Assembly: GCA_043720395.1 (NCBI GenBank) | Contig: JAYSSR010000083.1 | Span: 1-64,000 of the forward strand | Reading direction: 5' to 3' | From: JANOYY01 sp043720395 | GTDB taxonomy: Bacteria > Actinomycetota > Acidimicrobiia > Acidimicrobiales > JANYDT01 | Length of the DNA stretch: 64,000 bases | Part shown: positions 33,860-42,198 of the stretch, piece by piece | Position numbering within the stretch: position 1 is the stretch's first letter | Layout: the number at the start of each line of letters is the position of its first letter | Translations under genes and position numbers: made by a program | The notes under the pieces: generated by a model | What the model saw: only the letters and a program-made list of their open reading frames with translations | Database searches by the model: none | Told to the model about the DNA's origin: nothing

Positions 33860-34008
33860 ATGCGCGCAGTGCTCCTTGGCCGCCCGGTCGTTTGGGCGTT
33901 TCGGAAGCTACTCGACGATACTGTCAAGTGCCAGGTCTCGTGCGGTCGCACGTTCGTGGTGGATGCCGGTCAGTGGTCGCCGTTCAAGCTGACGACTGAC
34001 GGCACAGC

Positions 34009-34051
34009 GCCACGTTGACGGCACCGTGCTGCGCTGTGGCCTCAACGTGGC
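34009..34051. repeat. intergenic inverted repeat, 10-bp arms
   Basis: GCCACGTTGA (34009-34018) and TCAACGTGGC (34042-34051) form an inverted repeat around 23 bases in the divergent region between the acyl-CoA dehydrogenase operon and the SDR gene. It could be a regulator site or another member of the intergenic inverted-repeat set. Confidence 0.5.
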
Positions 34052-34106
34052 ACGGTGGACGCAGTCGTGGTACCAAACACATTGTCCGGGAATGAGAGTG
34101 AAAAGC

Positions 34107-34853
34107 ATGTCGAGCCGATTGGATGGACGAATTGCTGTCGTGACCGCTGGTGCCGGGTCGGGCATCGGCGGCACGGTTGTGCGGAGGCTGCTCGCCGACG
34201 GAGCGACCGTGTACGTGTCCGATTCTCATGCCGGTCGGCTGGGGAGGATCGGCGCTGAGCTTGGCGTGGCGACGACGCTGCTCGACGTGTCCGATGGCGA
34301 CGCGCTTGTCGCGTATCTCGCGGAGGTCGAGCGCGATGCCGGACGTATCGACATACTCGTGAACTGTGCGGGAGCGAACGTCGTCAAGCCGACCTGGGAG
34401 TTGACCGACCGGGAGTGGCACGACGTGTTCACGGTCAACATCGACGCGCCCTTTCGTGCTGCTAGGTCCGTGCTGCCGGGGATGATCGAGCGTGGATCCG
34501 GATCGATCGTGAGCATTGCATCGATCGCTGCGTGGGGGCCGGAGGCGAAGGAAGTCGCCTACAGCACGACGAAGGCCGCCCTCGTCGCGTTCACGCGCGC
34601 TTTGGCAAACGAGGTTGCTTCGCTCGGCGTTCGCGTCAACGCGGTTGCCCCGGGCTTCGTCGAGAACCCGTTCCTTGAAAAACTGTACGGCAAGCAACGG
34701 TTGGACGCGCTTCGTGCTGCGACGCCGCAAGGCCGCGGCGTGTTCCCCTCTGAAGTGGCCGCCGCGGTCGCGTGGCTTGCAGGCGATGACGCGTCGTTCG
34801 TGACCGGCGAGACGGTCACCGTAGCGGGCGGCTCGTTCTTCCGTGCCGGCTGA
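34107..34853 (+). CDS. short-chain dehydrogenase/reductase
   Basis: A 248-residue classical SDR. The cofactor motif is TAGAGSGIGG (one extra Ala compared with the usual TGxxxGIG), followed by DILVNCAGANV, the catalytic SIASIAAWG Ser with YSTTKAALVAF Tyr/Lys, the AVAPGFVENPF loop and a final ASFVTGETVTVAGGSF. Start 34107 is supported by a nearby GAGAG; MRVKS from 34092 is an alternative. It is followed after 32 bases by a SnoaL-like protein and is divergent from the acyl-CoA dehydrogenase operon, suggesting the same pathway. Confidence 0.88.
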   Translation: MSSRLDGRIAVVTAGAGSGIGGTVVRRLLADGATVYVSDSHAGRLGRIGAELGVATTLLDVSDGDALVAYLAEVERDAGRIDILVNCAGANVVKPTWELTDREWHDVFTVNIDAPFRAARSVLPGMIERGSGSIVSIASIAAWGPEAKEVAYSTTKAALVAFTRALANEVASLGVRVNAVAPGFVENPFLEKLYGKQRLDALRAATPQGRGVFPSEVAAAVAWLAGDDASFVTGETVTVAGGSFFRAG

Positions 34854-34885
34854 ATTCTCCATATTTCTACTGAAAGGCTTCCGCC

Positions 34886-35278
34886 ATGGCTCTTCTCAAT
34901 GACGCGGACCGGATCGCGATCGCGGAGCGTTATGCGATCGCGACCCGATCGAACGACGCCGACACCGTTGCCGCCATGAGCGCTCCCGGTGCTGAGATCT
35001 GGCACAACTTCGATGGTGCTGTCGTCGACACGGCCACGACCGTGAAGACGATTGGCTGGCTGCATCGCACGGTCACGGGCCTTGCCTGGGAGGACGTCGC
35101 GCTTCTGCCGACGCCGAACGGCTGGGTCTCGCAGACGATCCTCACGGGGATCGCGCCGGGGGGTCAGATCCGCGCTCACTCGTGTGTCGTTGTCACGCTC
35201 GACGCGGATGGCCTGATCGCGCGGTTGGACGAGTATCTCGATCCGGCGCAACTCGCAGCGTTGCGTCCGAAGACCTGA
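34886..35278 (+). CDS. SnoaL/NTF2-like protein
   Basis: A 130-residue cone-fold protein: N-terminal helices (AIAERYAIATRSNDADTVAAM), WHNFDG, then beta strands with ILTGIAPGGQIRAHSCVVV and an ending LIARLDEYLDPAQLAAL that is typical of SnoaL-like isomerases/hydrolases and ketosteroid-isomerase relatives. AAAGG lies 10 bases upstream. Co-transcription with the SDR suggests that they act on the same ketone or hydroxy substrate. The catalytic residue set cannot be confirmed by eye. Confidence 0.75.
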   Translation: MALLNDADRIAIAERYAIATRSNDADTVAAMSAPGAEIWHNFDGAVVDTATTVKTIGWLHRTVTGLAWEDVALLPTPNGWVSQTILTGIAPGGQIRAHSCVVVTLDADGLIARLDEYLDPAQLAALRPKT

Positions 35279-35336
35279 CCGCGGGTTGGTCCGTGTAGCG
35301 CTATGCGGCGCACGGTTACGTCGTGCGAAGACGCGG

Positions 35337-35858
35337 TCAGAGACGTTCGGCGAGGGCGTCGATAAGCGTCACGATCTCGCGGGCGCAGGCCACGAAGTCC
35401 TCGACGTCGCCGCCTCCGGGGTCGACGACCTCTTCCCATGCTGTGAGTTCGACGTTGGCGAGGTCGAGCGTCGCGAGGTTCTGCGGCCCGGCGTCTCGGG
35501 GCGCTAGGTCGCGTGCGAGGCGGACGAGCGAGCCGGTGCGGGCCGCGACCTCGGGGTGTTCGCGCCGGACCCAGCGGACGTGTTCCGGCGCGAGTCCGAT
35601 CACGAGATCGGAAGCGCGCAGATGATTTGTTCGGGCCTGCAGGCTCAGGTGGCGCGGATGCGGCAGCCCAACGTCATCGAACGCGGCGCGGGTTCGCCAG
35701 CTGATCGGGAGACCTTCGAGCACCAGCGTCCCGGCGGACGCGACCTGGAGATCGGGTCGCCGGTGCGAGAGTGCGACCTCGGCCATCACGGACCTGGCCG
35801 CGTTCCCTGTGCAGAGGAACAGGACGCTGCGCACGGCCGGTTTGTTGGACCCCGTCAC
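35337..35858 (-). CDS. low-molecular-weight protein-tyrosine phosphatase-like
   Basis: A 173-residue protein. The P-loop CTGNAARS (C-x5-R-S) near residue 16 and the general-acid Asp in VVDPGGGDVEDF are both present, the arrangement of LMW phosphatases and the related arsenate reductases. The middle (HLSLQARTNHLRASDLVIGL) matches the family. It starts at a GTG overlapping the stop of the upstream LLM gene (GTGA), so they are co-translated. Whether it dephosphorylates proteins or cell-envelope regulators is unknown. Confidence 0.85.
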   Translation of the reverse strand: MTGSNKPAVRSVLFLCTGNAARSVMAEVALSHRRPDLQVASAGTLVLEGLPISWRTRAAFDDVGLPHPRHLSLQARTNHLRASDLVIGLAPEHVRWVRREHPEVAARTGSLVRLARDLAPRDAGPQNLATLDLANVELTAWEEVVDPGGGDVEDFVACAREIVTLIDALAERL

Positions 35859-36709
35859 GCGAGGGCGGGGATCAACGCGGCGTAGCGATCGATGAAGGGC
35901 AGCGTCGTGGATGGGTCGTCCCAGCCGGTGCGCGACGCGCCGACGACCGTGCGGATGATGCCGAGTTCGCGGTACTCGTGCAGCGTCGCCTCCGATGGGT
36001 CGCCGAACGTCACGAGCGAGACCGGGATGTCGCGGCCGATCTCGGCGGCCTGCGAACGGAAGCGAGCCACGGCCTTGGCGACGTTGCCGAGCGCAACGTC
36101 GATGGGCATCCACTCGTCGGCCCAGCGCAGGGTGTGAGCGAGACCGATCCGGCCTGCGGCGCCAAGCAGGACGGGTGGGTGCGGGCGCTGCGCCGGTTTC
36201 GGAAACGACCAGACCGGATCGAAATTGAAGAAGTCGCCGTGGAATTCGCTCTGGTCGTCGGTCCAGCAGCTGCGCAGTGCGGCGATGCATTCCTCGGTGG
36301 CCCGGTACCGTTGACTCCAGGCGATGTCCGGTCGATGATTCGCAAGTTCCTCGACATTCCATCCGACGCCCACGCCGAACAGCACCCGTCCGCCGGAGAG
36401 CACGTCGAGGGTGGCGACCGACTTCGCAAGATCCAGCACGTCGTGTTCGAGCACGAGACACACGCCGAGGCCGAGCTGCAGGCGCTCGGTTGCGCTCGCG
36501 GCCATCGTGAGGCTGACAAGGGGATCCATCATCCGTTTGTACTGATCCGGCATCGCACCGCCGGCTGGGTACGGCGTCGTGCGGGAGGTGGGGATGTGTG
36601 AGTGTTCACCGATGAAGAGCGACGTGTAGCCGCGATCTTCGAGGGCGCGGGCGAGGACGTCGGGGCGGACTTCCTCCGGCGTGTTCATCGTTGAGAATCC
36701 GAGTTCCAT
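35855..36709 (-). CDS. LLM-class F420-dependent oxidoreductase
   Basis: A complete 284-residue LLM protein: MELGFSTMNTPEEVRPDVLA, YTSLFIGEHSHIPTSRTTPYP, LQLGLGVCLVLEHDVLDLAK, GGRVLFGVGVGWNVEELANH, and PHPPVLLGAAGRIGLAHTLR near the C-terminal third. The GEHSHIP/TTPYP pattern is that of the TIGR03619-type subgroup, for which F420 use is predicted. It is first in a two-gene unit with the phosphatase and is divergent from pirin. Confidence 0.87.
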   Translation of the reverse strand: MELGFSTMNTPEEVRPDVLARALEDRGYTSLFIGEHSHIPTSRTTPYPAGGAMPDQYKRMMDPLVSLTMAASATERLQLGLGVCLVLEHDVLDLAKSVATLDVLSGGRVLFGVGVGWNVEELANHRPDIAWSQRYRATEECIAALRSCWTDDQSEFHGDFFNFDPVWSFPKPAQRPHPPVLLGAAGRIGLAHTLRWADEWMPIDVALGNVAKAVARFRSQAAEIGRDIPVSLVTFGDPSEATLHEYRELGIIRTVVGASRTGWDDPSTTLPFIDRYAALIPALA

Positions 36710-36824
36710 CAGGAGCAGAATCTAACTTGACGCTCGCGTCGAGTGCCTATCCGCGTCGGGAGCACGGTCGCTCTCGTTGCAGGCGCGGAACCAGTTGTCC
36801 GACCGCGGCGGTAGCTTCGAAGAT

Positions 36825-37883
36825 ATGGAAACCACCGAAACCTCGCCGGTGCTGCAAACGTTCGAGCTCGGGTCGCCTCCGTGGAAGACGTTCGACCCGT
36901 TCCTGTTCTGCGTGCACCACAACGACGACTACCCGGAGGGCGACGGATCGCTCGCGCCACGGGCGTCGCTCGCCGGACGCCAGATCGGCAGTGACTTCTC
37001 CGGACGTGACGGCTGGAGCATGTACCACGGCTCGACGGTGCCCGGCTTCCCGCAGCACCCCCACCGTGGATTTGAGACGGTCACCTTCGTTCGACGCGGC
37101 TACATCGACCATTCCGACTCGCTCCACGCTGCGGCGCGTTACGGCGCGGGTGACGTGCAGTGGCTCACCGCCGGTGCTGGCATCGTGCACGCCGAGATGT
37201 TCCCGCTCTTGCGCGAGGATGAGGGCAACCCGGCCGAGCTGTTCCAGATCTGGTTGAACCTGCCTCGCTCTCACAAGATGGCCGAGCCGTACTTTGCAAT
37301 GCTGTGGGCCGAGGAAATTCCGGTCTTCGAAGAACTCGACGACGCTGGTCGGCGCGCGCAGATCACGGTTGTGGCCGGTTCGATTGCCGACCACATGCCG
37401 CCGAGTCCGCCGCCCGACTCGTGGGCGTCGCAACCCGGAAGCGACGTTGCGATCTGGCGTGTTGCGCTCGACGCAGGCGCGTCCTGGACACTGCCCCTCG
37501 CTGCCGATGGCACGAATCGAGCGGTCTACGTGTTCGAGGGCGGCGATCTCATGGTCGGGACGGCGCTCGTGCCGCATGGCTCCGGTGCCGTGCTCGACGT
37601 TTCAACGCCGTTGAAAGTGACTGCCGCGAACGGCGAACTGACGTTCCTCGTGCTCCAGGGGCGTCCGATCGGCGAGCCCGTTGCGCAGTACGGACCGTTC
37701 GTGCTCAACGATCGGGCAGGCATCGAGCAGGCGTTCCGCGACTACCAGCGCACGGGTTTCGGCGGCTGGCCCTGGCCCGACGACGCTCCCACGCATGGCC
37801 ACGTCGCCGGCCGATTCGCGCGGCGTCCGGACGGCTCGCTCGAACTCCCGCCCGGAACCGACCCGGCACAGCACGTCGGCTGA
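36825..37883 (+). CDS. pirin-family cupin protein
   Basis: A 352-residue bicupin. The N-terminal cupin has the metal-ligand motif HPHRGFETVTFVRRG and later TAGAGIVHAEMFP (His and Glu). The C-terminal cupin contains NRAVYVFEGGDLMVG. It is longer than typical pirins (about 290), with extra sequence in the middle and a C-terminal GGWPWPDDAP..GRFARRPDG segment. Pirins act as quercetin-oxidising or regulatory non-haem iron proteins; the function here is unknown. The ATG at 36825 begins the recognisable protein. Confidence 0.82.
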   Translation: METTETSPVLQTFELGSPPWKTFDPFLFCVHHNDDYPEGDGSLAPRASLAGRQIGSDFSGRDGWSMYHGSTVPGFPQHPHRGFETVTFVRRGYIDHSDSLHAAARYGAGDVQWLTAGAGIVHAEMFPLLREDEGNPAELFQIWLNLPRSHKMAEPYFAMLWAEEIPVFEELDDAGRRAQITVVAGSIADHMPPSPPPDSWASQPGSDVAIWRVALDAGASWTLPLAADGTNRAVYVFEGGDLMVGTALVPHGSGAVLDVSTPLKVTAANGELTFLVLQGRPIGEPVAQYGPFVLNDRAGIEQAFRDYQRTGFGGWPWPDDAPTHGHVAGRFARRPDGSLELPPGTDPAQHVG

Positions 37884-37920
37884 CCACGGGCACAGCGCAG
37901 ATCGCTCGTGTCGCCGTTCG

Positions 37921-37935
37921 TCGCGGTACCTCCGG
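37921..37935 (-). repeat. possible solo end of the 75-bp repeat
   Basis: TCGCGGTACCTCCGG differs by one base from the terminal 15-mer of copy 1, but no matching second end follows within 75 bp. It may be a degenerate or half element. Confidence 0.3.
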
Positions 37936-38028
37936 TGGCAATAGGACGCGGTTTAAGTGGTATTTCGCGGCGAGCGAGGCCACACCATGCACCGCGGTGA
38001 GGTCGGTCAGCGGCGCTCCGCAGATCGG

Positions 38029-38940
38029 TCAGCCGACGTTGGGCACCACCTCGGTCCAGAAGCGGTCGTAGGACTCGCGTCGCTGCGCGGCGTCTTTCCC
38101 GAGGGTGAAGTCGGGGAGGATGAACTCGTCGATGCCGGACGCTGCGTACTCGCTGATCCGGTCCGCCAATTCGGTCGGCGAACCGACCAGCGCCCGATCG
38201 GCTGGCGCACCTGAACGGATCTTCGCCGCGACGTCCGCATCGTCGACGATGAACACGAGCGCTTGGGTGCTGCGCCGGAGCGTGCCCGGGTCGCGTCCCT
38301 CCGACTCACACGCTCGATTCATCACGACGCTGGCGGTGGCCACCGTCTCGGGGGTTCCCCACACGTTCCACTCCTGAGCGGTGCGGGCCACGATGCGGCT
38401 CATCCGCGGACCAGACGTGCCGACCAGTATGGGCAGCGTCGACTGCACGGGTTTCGGCTCACACGGAGCGTCGGTGATCTGGAAATGCTTGCCATCGAAA
38501 GTTGTGCGCGACTGCGAGAGGAGCGACGAGACAACGGTGATCGCCTCCTCAAACCGGTCAACTCGGTCCTTCGCACCGAACAAGTCCACTCCATATGCCT
38601 TGTGCTCATTGACCTGCCAGCCCGCGCCCATGCCGAGGATGACGCGTCCATTCGACATCTGATCGACGGTCGCAGCGCGCTTCGCCAAGAGGGCCGGGTG
38701 GTGCATCGTCGTTGGCGACACGAGCGTGCCGAGGCGCAGGCGCGACGTGATCGCAGCCATGCCCGCCAGGCCCGCCCAGCATTCGAGGGCGGGCTCATCG
38801 GACGGCGCACTGTCGGAGCGGTCGCTCATGTAGTGATCGGCGTACCAGAGGCCGTGCCAGCCCTGCGCCTCGATGTTGCGGGCGAACTCGGCGACCTCGG
38901 CCCATGGGCGAGCGAACGATGGCCAGACGGAAAATTTCAT
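38029..38940 (-). CDS. LLM-class F420-dependent oxidoreductase
   Basis: A 303-residue LLM protein. MKFSVWPSFARPWAEVAEFA starts the barrel, GWHGLWYADHYMSDRS carries the cofactor-site residues, then LRLGTLVSPTTMHHPALLAK, NGRVILGMGAGWQVNEHKA and LPILVGTSGPRMSRIVARTA. This resembles the TIGR03560-type subgroup. AAGGAAG lies 7 bases before the ATG at 38940, which is preferred over a GTG at 38946. Two copies of the 75-bp repeat sit in the 347-base region upstream, where its promoter must lie. Confidence 0.87.
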   Translation of the reverse strand: MKFSVWPSFARPWAEVAEFARNIEAQGWHGLWYADHYMSDRSDSAPSDEPALECWAGLAGMAAITSRLRLGTLVSPTTMHHPALLAKRAATVDQMSNGRVILGMGAGWQVNEHKAYGVDLFGAKDRVDRFEEAITVVSSLLSQSRTTFDGKHFQITDAPCEPKPVQSTLPILVGTSGPRMSRIVARTAQEWNVWGTPETVATASVVMNRACESEGRDPGTLRRSTQALVFIVDDADVAAKIRSGAPADRALVGSPTELADRISEYAASGIDEFILPDFTLGKDAAQRRESYDRFWTEVVPNVG

Positions 38941-39056
38941 ATGCACGCTTCCTTGCTCGACGGCGTCGTCCGAACGGGCTCACGGGTGGGCGACGAAGGA
39001 CCGTACCGCGTGCGCCCACGAGCAATCGAGTCCAGACGCGGTCAATCCAGAACAGG

Positions 39057-39131
39057 TCGCGGTGCAACCGGTCCGTTTGCGGTGCACAATGCGCGTCCGA
39101 AGGGACCGCGGACGCACCGGATGTACCGCGA
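39057..39131 (+). repeat. 75-bp palindromic repeat, copy 3
   Basis: Ends TCGCGGTGCAACCGG and CCGGATGTACCGCGA (2 mismatches in 15 as inverted repeat). The interior contains GCGTCCG and CGGACGC as an inner 7-bp stem, giving a nested hairpin. The flank AGAACAGG is shared with copy 4, which starts 112 bases later. Confidence 0.9.
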
Positions 39132-39168
39132 ATTTGGTTGTGCGGCGTCGGAGTCCGCCGAGAACAGG

Positions 39169-39243
39169 TCGCGGTACAACCGGGCCGTTTGCGGTGCACA
39201 TTGCGCGTCCGAACGTACCGCGGACGCACCGGATGTACCGCGG
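39169..39243 (+). repeat. 75-bp palindromic repeat, copy 4
   Basis: Same orientation as copy 3 and about 90 percent identical by eye, 75 bp long. Ends TCGCGGTACAACCGG and CCGGATGTACCGCGG. It is preceded, like copy 3, by AGAACAGG and lies 44 bases past the 3' end of the membrane-protein gene. The 38941-39287 stretch contains nothing else. Confidence 0.9.
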
Positions 39244-39287
39244 AGTTGGGGTGCGCGCAGCCACCGGGTTGGGTGAGTTTCGCTGGG

Positions 39288-40661
39288 CTACCACTTCGAT
39301 TGGAGTGTCATCTGCAGGGCGATGGCAACGACTGATTGTGCGGCCAACCACCAGTTCACTCCGGTCCGCCGAGTTGCAGATCCGCTCGTGACCCCAAGCG
39401 ACGACGCTGCTGGAACCAGCCAGGGCATGAACAGCAGCCAGATGCGCTCGACTTCGCCCTTGGAGTACTGCGACAGCTCGGCAACCGTCACGCAGGCCAA
39501 GGCTGCGCCGACAATCACCCAGACCCGCCGGTCCCGGAGCCTCACGATCCCGGCTAGCACAGCGGGGCCGATCGCGATCAGGAGTACGGCGACGTTGCCG
39601 AGCAGAAAGTATGTCCACGTACGAAAGTACGCGGAGCCGATCCAATAGAACTTGTTCGTCAGCCGGAGTCCGTCGAACCACCAGAAGCCGTAGTGCCGGT
39701 ACAAGAGCGTGACGGCGGCCGCTGCGGTCAGCGCTGGCGCGGCGAACTCGACGAGGGCCCGCCATCGCGCGCCGACGCCGGTCCATACGACGGCCGCTGC
39801 GAGCGGTAGCAGGGTCGCAGCACCGTACGTGAAGAACAGCGTCGCACTCAGGAGAAGGCCGGAGGCGGTTCCGAGCAACATGCGCGAATGCGAACGATCG
39901 CTGCGGATGCCCAGCGCAGAGCAGGCGACGCCCCACGCACCGGTCGCCGCAAACAAAGCGTCGGCCGATGTGCCCATCCAGACGGCAAACGGAGCGATGG
40001 TCAAGAACGCGATGCTGCGTCGCATGGCCGGAGATCCGCACAGCGAGCGAATGGTGAGCGCGACCGCCACTACGAGCAATGCAACGCCGATGAACGACAG
40101 CGCTCCAGTCACCCAGGGTGCCCCGAGACCGATGGCCGCAAGACCCTTGAGGAGCACAATGAAGCCCGGCGGATGTCCCTTCATATGCACCGATCGGTCG
40201 ACGAGGAACGCTTCGGTCGAGTGCAAGAACAGCAGGTCCGTGACCTTCGGGAGTGTCGCGAGATTCGCCCAGTACTCCGTCGGATCTACAACCGGTGCGA
40301 GCACTCTCGCGAAGCCATCGGACGCCGCCAGCGAAAAGGTGAACAGTGTTGAAACAGCGGCGCCCAGCAACACGAGACGGCGATCGGACAGCCGAGCGGT
40401 GGCACGTGCGGCAAACGCAACCACTGCAACGGCCACGACAATCGCTGGGATGATCCCGATCGAAATGTGCACCTGCCAGCGTCCGACGAAGGGGGCGGCC
40501 CCGAGCTTGATTCTGGGCTCGCGTCGTTCGAGGCACCGGCCCCACACAACGGCCACGCCGATGATGGCAACCGCGACTGCGAAGACGAACGGAAGCACCC
40601 AACGGTTGCGCCCTGCCCGCGGCGGCGATGACGCGCCAAAGACCTCGGATGGCGCTTTCAC
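39288..40661 (-). CDS. polytopic membrane protein, GT-C glycosyltransferase-like
   Basis: About 457 residues from a GTG at 40661 (the frame extends to 40892, but that part overlaps the divergent gene and looks non-coding). At least ten hydrophobic segments are present (for example VLPFVFAVAVAIIGVAVVWG, RLVLLGAAVSTLFTFSLAA, LLPLAAAVVWTG, NVAVLLIAIGPAVLAG). The extracytoplasmic loop with DPTEYW and VHMKGHPPGFIVLL resembles the first loop of GT-C sugar transferases and related actinobacterial integral membrane proteins. Donor and acceptor are unknown, probably polyprenyl-linked sugar chemistry. Confidence 0.65.
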   Translation of the reverse strand: MKAPSEVFGASSPPRAGRNRWVLPFVFAVAVAIIGVAVVWGRCLERREPRIKLGAAPFVGRWQVHISIGIIPAIVVAVAVVAFAARATARLSDRRLVLLGAAVSTLFTFSLAASDGFARVLAPVVDPTEYWANLATLPKVTDLLFLHSTEAFLVDRSVHMKGHPPGFIVLLKGLAAIGLGAPWVTGALSFIGVALLVVAVALTIRSLCGSPAMRRSIAFLTIAPFAVWMGTSADALFAATGAWGVACSALGIRSDRSHSRMLLGTASGLLLSATLFFTYGAATLLPLAAAVVWTGVGARWRALVEFAAPALTAAAAVTLLYRHYGFWWFDGLRLTNKFYWIGSAYFRTWTYFLLGNVAVLLIAIGPAVLAGIVRLRDRRVWVIVGAALACVTVAELSQYSKGEVERIWLLFMPWLVPAASSLGVTSGSATRRTGVNWWLAAQSVVAIALQMTLQSKW

Positions 40662-40795
40662 CGACGCGAGTCTCCCGTGTCCAGAGGGCTCGCGGGAGAG
40701 CGTTCCTGTGGACGGTCTGTGGAGCCACTGAGAAACTGTGAGCGAACGAAGAACGTCGGACCGGCGGGGCCGACGCCACACGGGAAGGTCGTTGC

Positions 40796-41176
40796 ATGAA
40801 CAGCCCACTTCACCGTCTTGCCCGCCACTCGATTCGCGGCTTAGCCGTTCTCGGACTCTCAATCGCCGTTGCGTCTGGAGTAGCGACGCCATCCTCGGCC
40901 GTAACGAAAGCGAAGGCGAAAACGAAAGTGGTCTGCAAGGTGACCAAGGGCAAGCGGGTGTGTCGCACCGTCAAGGTCGCGCCGTCCACGACGAAGAAGA
41001 AGGCGTCCACGACGACGGACTCGAAGGCACCGTCGGATTCCAAGCCGCCGACCGATTCGAAGGTCCCAACCGACTCAAAGGTCCCAACTGACTCAAAGGC
41101 ACCTGCCACCGCCCCAACGACAACCAAGGCCGCCGTCACCACGACCAAGCTCACGACGGACTCCAAACCAGCCTGA
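40796..41176 (+). CDS. small secreted Lys/Thr/Ser/Pro-rich protein
   Basis: A 126-residue protein with a signal peptide (RLARHSIRGLAVLGLSIAVA, cleaved near PSSA). The mature part starts AVTKAKAKTKVVCKVTKGKR with two Cys, then becomes low-complexity: repeated PTDSK units (positions 85-105) and TTTK-rich tail. Such extended, cationic, probably glycosylated tails are common in actinobacterial cell-wall proteins. Function unknown. It is divergent from the membrane protein gene. Confidence 0.6.
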   Translation: MNSPLHRLARHSIRGLAVLGLSIAVASGVATPSSAVTKAKAKTKVVCKVTKGKRVCRTVKVAPSTTKKKASTTTDSKAPSDSKPPTDSKVPTDSKVPTDSKAPATAPTTTKAAVTTTKLTTDSKPA

Positions 41177-41229
41177 CGCGTCCTGGCGCTGGCGCCCGAA
41201 ATTCACCGCACGGGGACCGGTCGATCGAC

Positions 41230-42072
41230 TCAGTCGACCGCGTCCCAGTCGGGCAGCATCCCGGTGGCTGCGTCGTAGCGCGCGAGCCACCAGCGCAGCG
41301 AGGTTGGGTCGCTCAACTGGTCGGGATGGTGGTCCCGTGAAAGCGACATCGCACACATCGGGAGGGCGACGAAGAGGAAGCTGAACGTCCACACGATGAT
41401 GCGAACCCAGGACCACGGATTCCAGAGTCGACGCTGGTGCACGAGGAACACTACGGTGCCGGCGAACGTGAAGAACGCGAGGGCGAACAGCGACAGGAGC
41501 AGCGCAGCGAGGTGAGTTCGACGTTTCACGCCGAGTGAACGCATCACGTCGTGTGCCACGCCTTTGTGCTCCGCCTCCTCTGCGAGGTGCCACAGAAAAA
41601 GGTGCGTCGGCTCGCGATCGGCACCGAGGAACAGGCGGTCGACGCGTGGGTCGACCCACCGCGCTGCCGCGAACGCGACCGACTCGAACGCCGCCGCGTA
41701 GGCAACGCGAAATGGGGGAGTGCAGCGTCCGAGTCGGCCGTAGAACGCCGCGAGTCCCCGTTCGATCGGTGCGAGTCCGCGCCCCCATGCACGCAAAGAC
41801 TCGTTGAAACGCCTGTGCAGCGAGTGGTGGGCGGCCTCCTGGGCGGCATAGGCGCGGGCCCGATCAGCCAACTCCTGGTCGAGGTCGCCAAGCACCGATC
41901 GGACGCCTGCCACCACGAACGGCTCCACGTACGGCATGGCGAGCGAGACGGCGTTGGCAACGGCACTCAGCTCGGGAGCGGCGGGTGTCCATGACCCGGC
42001 CCGGTCGGCGAATTTGAGGCTCGGACGCCGCAGTGGCAGGGCATCGTGCAGCGTGGCGTCGACCGTGGCCAT
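41230..42072 (-). CDS. predicted metal-dependent hydrolase (PF10118 type)
   Basis: A 280-residue protein. The helical N-terminal region has AYAAQEAAHHSLHRRFNE and the later HLAEEAEHKGVAHDVMR; together these give a di-metal-like E-x2-H-H and E-E-x2-E-H pattern. A C-terminal pair of hydrophobic helices (LSLFALAFFTFAGTVVFLV, IIVWTFSFLFVALPMC) suggests membrane association. The family is annotated as a metal-dependent hydrolase without a known substrate and is frequent in lipid-degrading actinobacteria and proteobacteria. Confidence 0.78.
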   Translation of the reverse strand: MATVDATLHDALPLRRPSLKFADRAGSWTPAAPELSAVANAVSLAMPYVEPFVVAGVRSVLGDLDQELADRARAYAAQEAAHHSLHRRFNESLRAWGRGLAPIERGLAAFYGRLGRCTPPFRVAYAAAFESVAFAAARWVDPRVDRLFLGADREPTHLFLWHLAEEAEHKGVAHDVMRSLGVKRRTHLAALLLSLFALAFFTFAGTVVFLVHQRRLWNPWSWVRIIVWTFSFLFVALPMCAMSLSRDHHPDQLSDPTSLRWWLARYDAATGMLPDWDAVD

Positions 42073-42198
42073 AGGTCCTTCATCGTGTCATTCGCGGTCC
42101 AACTGGAGCGCGTCGCGTATCCCGATGGCAGATCTGCATTGCGTACGGACTGCCAATGGGGAGTGAATCTGTCAACGGATCTGAGCGGAGAGGTCCGG

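Noticed and set aside
37921..37935. Fifth full copy of the 75-bp repeat
   Set aside because: Only one 15-base end matches; the second end and interior do not, so it is listed only as a possible solo end.
39057..39243. Tandem copies considered as a CRISPR with one spacer
   Set aside because: The unit is an internally palindromic 75-mer that also occurs alone, and in inverted orientation, elsewhere.
38941..39287. Open frames running through the 75-bp repeats
   Set aside because: The same peptide-like fragments appear wherever the repeat occurs; they are translations of the repeat, not genes.
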